20,467 nt of DNA from a virus: the IMG/VR virus record IMGVR_UViG_3300029448_000434, positions 3,636 through 24,102 of that record, one strand, 5' to 3'. The position numbers were made by a program, and so were the translations under genes. The notes beneath the pieces were generated by a model, which saw only the letters and a list, made by a program, of their open reading frames with translations, ran no database searches and was not told where the DNA came from. Below, piece by piece: positions 12,397 through 19,700 of this stretch. Within the stretch, counting starts at the first letter, position 1. Every line of letters begins with the position of its first letter.

Positions 12397-13332
12397 ATGA
12401 CCGCACAATGGCATTGTGGGGGTCTGGGGTTCGACTCCCCACGGCTCCACCATACAAAACCGGCAGTCAATCTGTCAGATCAAGACCTAGATGTCATCAG
12501 TGACATGTGGTCCAAAGGCATCTCATTGGCTCAAGTCTGGTCAGATTGGCGGAGGTTGTATCTTGCTAGTGACCAACAAGTCAAGACTTGTATTGAATTA
12601 TTTTTAAGTCACCTCAAAGCGTCAGGCAGATCTCCGCAATACATTAAGGAATTCGGTTGGGTTTTAAACAAGCTCGACTCCTATGTAGACACCTCCATTC
12701 CGCTTTGCCAGGTCACCACAAAAAGTTGGTGGCGTGCCCTCGATTCTATGAGGGCAGGAAATACGGCAAGACGTAAAGTTTCAGTGTTTTTAAATTGGTG
12801 TTTGAAGCAAGGTTTCATAAAGGAGTCTATTAACATTCCCAGCAAACCTTCCTACCCATCTGGTGAGATCGAAGTGCTTTCAAATGACGAGGTCTGCTCG
12901 TTAATCAAAACCTGTCCTTTAGATTTACAAGGACATCTATGGTTGTGTTTATGCATGGGGTTAAGGGTGGCAGAAGCGTCCAGGGTCCAGCACTTGGCGA
13001 TAACAGACACTCACCTGGTCGTTGGTGCCCAGGCTTCAAAAACAAAGTCCAGGCGAGTCCTGGACGTTCCTGAGGGACATCAAAAGTATACCAGGCTAAT
13101 TAGACCCCAGGTCAATCTCAGGAAGCGAATGGAATGCCTGAGGGTGGAAGCAGGTTTGTCCAGGTGGCCCAGGAACTGTATGCGGCATACTGCAGCCTCC
13201 CATTGGCTCAATAGACTTCAGTCAGCAGAGTCTACCTCACTCCACCTGGGCAATTCTCCGGTCATGTTACACCGGCACTACAAGGCCTTGGTGACACGGG
13301 ATGAGTCAGAGGAATTCTTCAGTCTCTGGTAG
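12397..13332 (+). CDS. int: Tyrosine recombinase integrase
   Basis: Catalyses site-specific integration and, with a directionality factor, excision. The core-binding domain covers about residues 45-140. The catalytic domain shows GLRVAEAS (R190), SKTKSRR (K215/K217), NCMRHTAAS (R263, with Asn260 where His is usual), LGNS (N286 for the usual His or Trp) and HRHY with nucleophile Y295. LGNSP.M..RHY is a known variant form in phage integrases. From ATG 12397 the first 20 residues are simply the translated tRNA core. ATG 12505 (MWSKGIS) would give 275 aa with the folded domains intact and is a strong alternative. No SD supports either. Integration would place this gene directly behind an intact host tRNA-Ala. 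Confidence 0.92.
   Translation: MTAQWHCGGLGFDSPRLHHTKPAVNLSDQDLDVISDMWSKGISLAQVWSDWRRLYLASDQQVKTCIELFLSHLKASGRSPQYIKEFGWVLNKLDSYVDTSIPLCQVTTKSWWRALDSMRAGNTARRKVSVFLNWCLKQGFIKESINIPSKPSYPSGEIEVLSNDEVCSLIKTCPLDLQGHLWLCLCMGLRVAEASRVQHLAITDTHLVVGAQASKTKSRRVLDVPEGHQKYTRLIRPQVNLRKRMECLRVEAGLSRWPRNCMRHTAASHWLNRLQSAESTSLHLGNSPVMLHRHYKALVTRDESEEFFSLW
12403..12452 (+). other. attP: attP core: 3' half of tRNA-Ala(GGC)
   Basis: The sequence folds as a tRNA 3' half. Anticodon stem: GCACA (12403-12407) against TGTGG (12415-12419), with one mismatch at the base. Loop: ATGGCAT with anticodon GGC at 12410-12412. Variable loop: GGGTC. T-arm: TGGGG-TTCGACT-CCCCA (12425-12441). Acceptor strand: CGGCTCC, then A and encoded CCA at 12450-12452. 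T at position 70 fits the alanine G3:U70 identity pair. No D-arm or 5' acceptor strand exists upstream, so this is not a functional tRNA gene but a phage-borne crossover core. The host target would be the 3' end of tRNA-Ala(GGC). Confidence 0.85.
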
Positions 13333-13360
13333 GCTTTTAAATTAATTTCATTTTATTTGT

Positions 13361-13397
13361 CTGTTTGTGTTGACAAACAGTTGAGGTATTGTATTGT
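13361..13397 (+). promoter_or_regulatory. Promoter with operator dyad over its -35 box
   Basis: A perfect inverted repeat CTGTTTG-N6-CAAACAG (13361-13380) overlaps a consensus TTGACA at 13370-13375. TATTGT at 13392-13397 is 16 bases further on. A second, wider dyad, GTTGAG (13380-13385) / CTCAAC (13406-13411), brackets the -10. This looks like a repressible promoter for the two-gene operon that follows. Confidence 0.65.
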
Positions 13398-13436
13398 GTT
13401 CATGTCTCAACTAACGAGGCATAACCGAAAAACAAT

Positions 13437-14333
13437 ATGAAGAAAAATTACAAAGTCACAATCAACGGAGTCACCCACACCAGAAACTCACACCGCGATT
13501 ACGCATTCGCAGGGGAATGGGTCAGCAGAAAAACAGGCAAAGGGAACGGACAGGTCACCTACTACGGTCCCGGTATTGAAGTGAAACCACGCTGGAAGAT
13601 GGACGAGAAGGAATGGAAATTCATTTCTTCCGAAGTGGAGATTGTGACCAAGGCCAAACACGTAGCAAAAGCGAAAGATTTTATACCAACTCGTCGGTCG
13701 GTCAAAGATGACAAAAAACCTGTCAAAAAAGTCTCAAAAACTCAGCAAATTATGGACGAATACAATGTGGACAAGCTTTCTGCTGAAAAAATAATGAGGG
13801 CAAAGACAAGCAAGGCTGCACTGGAAGCAGTTACTGATATTTTTTCGAAGAAAGGTCTGTCCGACCTTCAGGCAAACCAGGCAGGCAAAAATCTTAAAGG
13901 AGTGATTCAGGCTTTGCATGGAAAAATAGAAGTCCAAGGAGGTCTGTTTAACATTGCCAAGCAACGCCGGGCAGTGATCAGGGAAGCAGTTATCAAAGCA
14001 TGTGGGCACCGCTTCAGTGGTCGATACATCATCGAGACTCTGTCCAGGGTATTCCGCGAAATCGAACTGCGAGATAACCCTGTAAAAGTTCTAAGCAAGC
14101 CTGCCAGCAAACGCCAAAACACGGGTGCCGTCCAATTAGTAAAAACATTCCAGTCGAAACATAAGGACATCAGCCTTGCTGAGATGGCTAAACTGTTTCG
14201 GGCAGCATCCACCCTGGCAGCGAAAATGGCCCAGGAAGAAGATGCCCTGGCTAACAGTGAGATTCACCCCAGGTATCGGCTGCAGAGTGATAGAGAAACT
14301 CACAAAGTTGCTGCAACAACCAAAGCAGCATGA
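13437..14333 (+). CDS. Basic 298-aa protein of unknown function
   Basis: Not recognised. The N-terminal 60 residues (YKVTINGVTHTRNSHRDYAF, then GEWVSRKTGKG and QVTYYGPGIEV) look like a small beta domain. They are followed by a Lys-rich linker (RSVKDDKKPVKKVSKTQQ) and a long helical region to the C-terminus (RRAVIREAVIKACGHRFSG, then FREIELRDNP). There is no signal or membrane segment. The gene is expressed from the dyad-controlled promoter and its stop overlaps the ATG of an RHH gene. Its first 440 bases contain no CCWGG, unlike almost everything around it, suggesting separate origin. It could be a DNA-binding regulator or the partner of the RHH protein; no function is claimed. Confidence 0.75.
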   Translation: MKKNYKVTINGVTHTRNSHRDYAFAGEWVSRKTGKGNGQVTYYGPGIEVKPRWKMDEKEWKFISSEVEIVTKAKHVAKAKDFIPTRRSVKDDKKPVKKVSKTQQIMDEYNVDKLSAEKIMRAKTSKAALEAVTDIFSKKGLSDLQANQAGKNLKGVIQALHGKIEVQGGLFNIAKQRRAVIREAVIKACGHRFSGRYIIETLSRVFREIELRDNPVKVLSKPASKRQNTGAVQLVKTFQSKHKDISLAEMAKLFRAASTLAAKMAQEEDALANSEIHPRYRLQSDRETHKVAATTKAA

Positions 14334-14503
14334 GCAGGTCAGACAATATGAAAGGGAATCTCAATGCCCAAAAAGAGATTTACCCGGCCAAGGCGAGCCT
14401 TAACATTCGGGCCAGGGCAGATAGCCTGGCCCGGTGGAAGGCCAAGGCCCAGGAGGAGGGCAAAACCCTCACTCAATGGGTAACAGATAGACTCAATAAA
14501 TAA
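14330..14503 (+). CDS. Small ribbon-helix-helix protein, coupled
   Basis: The 57-aa protein has its ATG overlapping the TGA of the 298-aa gene (ATGA). Residues 22-57 read ASLNIRARADSLARWKAKAQ and continue EEGKTLTQWVTDRLNK: a beta strand, helix, TLT turn and C-terminal helix, the CopG/Arc-type RHH fold. It resembles the + strand RHH protein at 11982 in its G-TLT turn and helix pattern. It is followed within five bases by a strong terminator, so it ends a two-gene operon. Such proteins usually bind the operator of their own operon; the dyad at 13361 is the obvious target. An internal ATG (codon 7) is an alternative start. Confidence 0.75.
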   Translation: MSRSDNMKGNLNAQKEIYPAKASLNIRARADSLARWKAKAQEEGKTLTQWVTDRLNK

Positions 14504-14507
14504 ATTC

Positions 14508-14532
14508 AGCCCGGTTCATGCCGGGCTTTTTT
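14508..14532 (+). terminator. Intrinsic terminator after the RHH gene
   Basis: A perfect 7-bp stem AGCCCGG / CCGGGCT with a 6-nt loop is followed by six T residues. It ends the rightward operon of the 298-aa and RHH genes. Confidence 0.92.
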
Positions 14533-14583
14533 GTGTAATTTTTAGCCTGTAAGCCTGGTCCTTAGAGGACAATGACTATTGCT

Positions 14584-14598
14584 TGGTGTGGGTCACCC
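14584..14598 (+). repeat. Module-border element copy 6
   Basis: TGGTGTGGGTCACCC shares the GGTGTGGGTCACC core with copy 1. It lies 15 bases before the radical SAM start codon and forms the left boundary of the radical SAM/glycosyltransferase cassette. Confidence 0.75.
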
Positions 14599-14613
14599 TC
14601 GTATGGTTCTTAG

Positions 14614-15534
14614 ATGAAAGACGGTTTGTATTGCAGTTCAGGCATGGACATGTTCTCAGTTGGTAGTGAAGGTAACGTCCATCGGTGCAATTTTATGGTC
14701 CGCAAAACGGAGACCATGATGGGCAACCTCCTGGACGACACCGTCAAAGTTAACGATGCCTACACGTATTGTCCTGTCCAAAAATGCGAGCAGATCTGCG
14801 ACCGTCACTGGTCCAGTAAAAAAGTATATGAATCAGGAGAAGAAACTGACCACCAGGGAGTCCAGGACGAAAGCGTCTATGAAGGCCTGACTAAGCCTGC
14901 CAGCATCATCTGGGCACCCTCCTGGGTGTGCAATTATAATTGTCACTATTGCGGTCTTCCAAGGGATACCAGGAAGGTTTTAGCCGATGAGTGGGTGCAA
15001 GGATTTTCCAGGTTCATAGAGGTCAACAAATTTGACGGAGGTCTGCTGCATACCAATGGAGGTGAACCTCTGTTCTATGAAGGGATCGGAAAGATTTTCA
15101 CTTACATGGCCTCCAAGAATTTTCAAATAGGATTGACCACCAACCTGTCATCGGACGTTTGGGGTAAAGTGGTCCATGCTGCCCCTCCAGAGGCCTGGAA
15201 GAGTATTAACTGCAGCATTCACCCAACGGAACCGAAGTTCTCCTGGGAGGTTTACAGTGGACGTATTCTGGCACTCCAGGCACTCGGTTACCCGGTAGGG
15301 ATGAACCTGGTTGGGCACCCCTCTCAGATAATGCTGGCACCCAGGTACGCAAAGTTCTGCAAGGACAACGGAATAAATTTTGCCCTGATCCCAATGGTAG
15401 GAAGCTTCGATGGATTCAACTTCAAGACCATTGACGACTACCCAGAGAAAATGAGGAAGATCATCAAGGACCTCTGTCCTGAGACGCTGGACGACAGAAA
15501 CAAATTCCTAAAAGGTGCCCGGGTTACAAACTGA
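14614..15534 (+). CDS. Radical SAM protein with an N-terminal SPASM-like cysteine region
   Basis: Radical SAM enzymes use a [4Fe-4S] cluster to cleave S-adenosylmethionine and start radical chemistry on a peptide or small substrate. The cluster motif is CX3CX2C at C106, C110 and C113 (VCNYNCHYCG), with the SAM-binding TNGGEPLF at 147-154. Unusually, the first 66 residues read like an auxiliary-cluster (SPASM/twitch) domain: C7SSGMDMFSVGSEGNVHRC25, MGNL, then C53, C58 and C62 (YCPVQKCEQICDRHW). Such domains normally follow the radical SAM core. A stop codon precedes the ATG in frame, so no upstream core is attached. There is no SD. It converges on the glycosyltransferase with an 11-base overlap. 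Substrate unknown; glycan, peptide or cofactor modification are all possible. Confidence 0.88.
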   Translation: MKDGLYCSSGMDMFSVGSEGNVHRCNFMVRKTETMMGNLLDDTVKVNDAYTYCPVQKCEQICDRHWSSKKVYESGEETDHQGVQDESVYEGLTKPASIIWAPSWVCNYNCHYCGLPRDTRKVLADEWVQGFSRFIEVNKFDGGLLHTNGGEPLFYEGIGKIFTYMASKNFQIGLTTNLSSDVWGKVVHAAPPEAWKSINCSIHPTEPKFSWEVYSGRILALQALGYPVGMNLVGHPSQIMLAPRYAKFCKDNGINFALIPMVGSFDGFNFKTIDDYPEKMRKIIKDLCPETLDDRNKFLKGARVTN

Positions 15535-16519
15535 ACAGGAATTTCTTCCAAAGTTTCTTGACCCTGGTTGCACTGAATTGTTCTCTGGCAACCTTGACTT
15601 GCTTCTCAGATAGGGACTGCAGCCATTCGGATGGATCCATGGTGAGGGCATCCTTCATCTTCATCTTGAGTGTCCAGGTATCCGGTGCCAATTGACTGCT
15701 GTCCAGGAGACCAGGCAGTGCTGTTTCCCACCCAGGCGATGACACCCCGAAAAGCGGAAGGCCAGTGAATAAAGCCTCCAGGAAGGCGAGTGTGTAGGGG
15801 GCAGGTTTAGTGCCTCCATACCACATGACTCGGTGCCTGGACAAATGCTTAAGGAAAGTATGGTAGTCAGGAGATCCCTGGTGGTGCTTCTCACCGTGGT
15901 TGAGAATGCCATACAGTGCTGCAGGCAGGTCGCTGGTTACATGGTCCCAGCAATGAGTTCTGCAGACCTTGGCCCGGTTGGCAATGTTGTTGCAACAACC
16001 TGCAATGACTTTTTCTTCACCTGTCCAGGTGTGGAAGTCTTCTGGGTATTTGCCGAAAGGAATAATTGCATCATGCCCCTGGTAATCCTTCCTGTCCTGG
16101 TAACCGTCCCAGTAACGGACTATTTTGACTCCACTGTCCTGGACTCGCTTAATGTGCCTCACCTCATCCTTGGGGACCGTCTGCCCTATGTCTCGCCAAA
16201 TGACTTTCTTTCCCTGGAATGCTTCCAGGTTGTTGTAAATAAAGGACCACTTGTGCATGACGATGATGGCATCATATGGTTCCAATGCCTGGGGAGTTAT
16301 GTACAGCTTGTGATCTTGCCCTGGGGATGCCGGGATAGAGTTCCATGCGTCGATCCATTCCTGGTTCCTGGGGATGTTTAAAGGGAGTCTGAGCCTGGCC
16401 CCTTTTGATGGTTTCCAGTAGGCACCTGGAGACATCACGTTGACGCCAGGTATCTCAGTGAGCATCCGTAATTCGTCATACTCCAGGACCTCATGACAGG
16501 GAAGGTACAAAATGTTCAT
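15524..16519 (-). CDS. GT-B-like glycosyltransferase
   Basis: The 331-aa protein begins MNILYLPCHEVLEYDELRML, a beta strand-turn-helix start like GT-B N-domains. A second Rossmann-like half contains VMWYGGTKPAPYTLAFLEAL and FTGLPLFG (232-258), the nucleotide-sugar-binding E-x-G-P region of GT4-like enzymes with E248 as the likely phosphate/ribose contact. There is no membrane segment, so it is cytoplasmic or peripheral. It probably transfers a sugar to a cell-surface glycan, a phage component or DNA; the acceptor is unknown. It faces the radical SAM gene, and both lie between repeat copies 6 and 7, which marks the pair as cargo. The promoter probably lies in the A/T-rich tract 16540-16570. 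Confidence 0.75.
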   Translation of the reverse strand: MNILYLPCHEVLEYDELRMLTEIPGVNVMSPGAYWKPSKGARLRLPLNIPRNQEWIDAWNSIPASPGQDHKLYITPQALEPYDAIIVMHKWSFIYNNLEAFQGKKVIWRDIGQTVPKDEVRHIKRVQDSGVKIVRYWDGYQDRKDYQGHDAIIPFGKYPEDFHTWTGEEKVIAGCCNNIANRAKVCRTHCWDHVTSDLPAALYGILNHGEKHHQGSPDYHTFLKHLSRHRVMWYGGTKPAPYTLAFLEALFTGLPLFGVSSPGWETALPGLLDSSQLAPDTWTLKMKMKDALTMDPSEWLQSLSEKQVKVAREQFSATRVKKLWKKFLFSL

Positions 16520-16572
16520 TACTCTTTTGTACGAGGTTTGCTTTCTAAAAAAAATCTTTTAAAAAAAACAAT

Positions 16573-16600
16573 TGACGGGTGTTGGTCACCCTGTGATCCT
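16573..16600 (+). promoter_or_regulatory. Possible + strand promoter over repeat copy 7
   Basis: TTGACG (16573-16578), a 16-base spacer and a TGT-extended GATCCT (16595-16600) resemble a weak extended -10 promoter. Repeat element 7 occupies the spacer, so a protein bound there would block it. No convincing + strand protein follows, but a strong terminator does at 16727-16772. Confidence 0.3.
16577..16591 (+). repeat. Module-border element copy 7
   Basis: GGGTGTTGGTCACCC, a perfect 5-bp dyad with the TTGGT centre. It lies upstream of the glycosyltransferase and downstream of the giant gene, in direct orientation to copy 6 across a two-gene cassette of about 2 kb. Confidence 0.8.
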
Positions 16601-16726
16601 GGTTGCAGTTCAGCTCATGGTTTAGTTAGCCATGGGATTATCTGGACCCGTTTTACTCATGAAGGTTTTCATAGGTTCCTTCGCAGAGTGTTGGGTTTGG
16701 AACGAGCAAAATACGACCATAGTCAC

Positions 16727-16772
16727 CCCCTCTGCCCTTGTTGAACACCCTGGGCAGGGGGGTCTTTTTTTT
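16727..16772 (+). terminator. Strong rightward terminator facing the giant gene's end
   Basis: An 11-bp stem (16727-16737 / 16752-16762, one G-T pair) with a 14-nt loop is followed by C and eight T residues. The T tract runs into the - strand stop codon of the giant gene. It works only for + strand transcripts, none of which is an evident gene here. The rest of 16592-16726 shows no convincing coding sequence. Confidence 0.8.
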
Positions 16773-19700
16773 ACTTACCTAGTTCGGCCAGGTGTCTTTC
16801 CGCTTTTTCAATGGTCCCAAACACGGCACCTATTCTTCGTCCCCCTGGGCCATAAACCCTGACCCCTGACCTGCTGCTGGTCTGCACTGCCCTGTGACCT
16901 TCGTCATTGCTGTACACTGCCCCACCACGGTCATTGAGTTTCCTGGTAGGGGAAAACTTAACCATGGCATGGTAAAGCCCGGCATGAGTTGTCTCCACTC
17001 CCTTTGCCGAATCCCAGATCCAGTGATGTATCACGTGAGGTGCCACTGCCAGGGGAATCTTGTTCCCTCCAGGGGCCACTTTTCGGAGGTCCTTTATCCG
17101 GTTGTTTATTCGGTTGAAGAGATCCTTCCTGACCGATGCCTGGCCACTGGCAACCTTACCCAGGGCAGCACGTTTCTTTGCTTCCTGGGATGCCATTGTT
17201 GTTGAGCCTTTACCGGTCAACCAGACGTTGAGTTCAACAGCATCAATGGTGGGTGCCGATCCAAGTCCCAGGAGGTGACCGATGAAACCTTTTTTGCCAT
17301 CGGCAATGCCCTTGATTTTCTTCAGCAATGGTTCCAGTTTTTTAGGATCTCCCTTCGTCTTATTGATCTCTTCGGTGAGAGGCAGGATCCGGGAAAGGTT
17401 GAACTGGTTTTTCTGTTTTATCTCACCAAGTCCACCTGCCCTGTATGTTTGGCTTTTCATTTTCCCTGACTTGTCCGGGTACATGCCTGACTCCCTGGTG
17501 CGGAAATCCTGCCTACCAAATGCATCACGCATTGCCATCCCATTCTCCCAGGCCTCCTGGTTAATGACTCCTCGTTCGATTGCCTCCAGGGCAGTTTGTC
17601 CAGGCTCAGATCCCAACCACCAGGCAGCGAGTTCTTCGGGTCTCATCTGCCATTGTTTTTTCTTGCCCCGGGTCAAGTACATCGGGTCTGGATCAAAATC
17701 GATCCCCATCTGATCCGCTTTCTTTTTCAAGGTCGTCAGATCGATGGCATCGGCACCAACACTTGCCATCGTGATCCAGTACGCTTTTGCAACATCCCTT
17801 GGGGAAATCTTGCCTTGGACCAGGTCCTGTCGTTTACCTACTATGTAGTCAACTACCGGTTCCAGGTACTCAGGGAAACTTCCAAGCAGACGAAGCATGT
17901 TGGAATTGCTGGTCAAACGAATGCTTGCCAGGGCATCTCTCAGGTCCTTTGCAGAGTGATCTGTTGCCCACTGTTTTATTTCATCGGCGGAGAGTCCCTG
18001 CCTGCTGGGAGAGTACCTCGGTAAACCTTCCTGTTTGACCTTCTCACGTACACTTTCAGGTAAGGCTACATAGTTTGACTCGATGCCATGCTGCAAGGTC
18101 TTACGGACCATCCTGAGGCGTTTTCCGTTGTCATCCTTGAGGGACTTCCAGAGACGTAAATCCCGGAACCGTTGATCGTACCATTTACGCATACCTGCAC
18201 CACCCACTTTCAATCCTTGACCGTCCAACTGTCGGACCCCAACATTGTTTGGTTTTTGTGCCAGCAGTCGTTCGGTCAGTTCCTTGCCGATCATCTCTGG
18301 GAGTTTTGACTCGGGTGCGTCTAATACTTTCGGACTTCCTTGCCGGTCATGTTGAACTGCAGTCAGCGTCTTTCCATTGTACGAGATCCTGTCGTAATAT
18401 GTTGCCAGGGAGTTTCGCCTGATTTGCTGGTCACCGGTTGTCCAGGCAATGGCATCATATCCACCCTCGGCTGCAAGGTTTAGCATCCGTTTCATGGCCA
18501 GTTCACTCCAGGACTTTTTGAATGGGGCGTTTTGGGCCTTGAGCATGGTATTGCGTTGCTTGGTCTGTAAAGTTATAAGCCTGCTTCTGTCTTCAGAAGT
18601 GAATGGCTCGTATTCTTCAGCCATGAATTTTTCGTAGGCATCATCGACTTTACTCATACGCCTTAAATGATCAGAACTTCGTGCGTGATGAACAACGCGA
18701 TCTTCAAGTCGAACTTTCTCGACCTGTCGTTGTTCATTTTTTTTCAGACGTATAAGTTCTTCTGTCTCCTTGTCGGACATTATTTCAGCATACCCCTTCC
18801 TTCCTTTCTGATGCCAGTCGGACTGTACTTCCTCCAGGAATAATACACGTTCACCATCAGGACCGATACGGTCGTCATGTCTGACATGGGCGATAATGTC
18901 TTCCTGGTCGAAGTGGTCTGCGTTTTGAAAAGTTCCATACCGCTTGTCTACCTCTTCCGACCTGTTCAAAACGATTAACTTTTCAGCGTAAGTTCCTTCA
19001 ACTTTTCCTGACTCGGTCATCGACTCCCATCTGCCTGTTGCTGTTTTGTCTGCAGGTGAGATAATGAACTGTTCCTCAAATTCTTCCCTTAGAATTATGT
19101 CTGCCTGCTTTGCTGCGTCCGTTTCGTTGTTATAAACATCCCCTTGCCAACCATAATCATCGTCAAGGTTGACAACCACATGGTCGTTCGCACGATCTTT
19201 CAAGCCGAAGTGATTCACCCAGTCATCAGGCATATCACCTACTTTTTTGATGGCAGCAAGATCACTTCTAAACATGCTTGACCACTCCTTGAACCACTGG
19301 TCACGCATGTGGACTTCAGCCTCTTCCCTTGTATCGAATGTGTGGTGACTCAGGTTCATTACTCCGTACGTGTCTTCAATAACGAATTCACCAGCCTCAT
19401 ACCCAACCGGTTCATGAACGGTCACCTGGTTTGCCTGGAGGTACTCCTGGACCTGTTCCTTTGTCACCCTGGGGTTATCAGCCAGGAAGGTGTCCAGGCC
19501 AGTGTCCTCAATTTCCTCCTGGCGTACTCCGCCTCTCTCCAATGCCTTCAGGTATTGCTGTCCGGTGCCTCGTTTCTGCTTAACCTCTGCCAGGACTTTT
19601 TCTGCTTTGGAGTAAAGACCAAGCATGTCCCTGGAGGGTGAGTATTTGACTGGACCAACCTTGAGCTTGTCGAGCATGACGCCTGAGTTCATGAAGACGT

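Noticed and set aside
12397-12452. A complete tRNA gene
   Set aside because: Anticodon arm, variable loop, T-arm and CCA are present, but there is no D-arm or 5' acceptor strand upstream, only AT-rich phage DNA. It is an attachment core, not a tRNA.
12341-14576. 10-base direct repeat GGACAATGAC at 12341 and 14567 bracketing the integration block, as integrase arm sites
   Set aside because: Many 10-base repeats are expected by chance in 20 kb, and the flanks do not match. No further copies seen.
15833-16381. Long + strand open frame (182 codons) opposite the glycosyltransferase
   Set aside because: Antisense shadow of a gene with a recognisable GT-B C-terminal motif; no independent support.
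16493-16862. Two + strand open frames in the gap before the giant gene
   Set aside because: They run through the terminator hairpin and into the antisense of the giant gene, with no SD and no recognisable domain.
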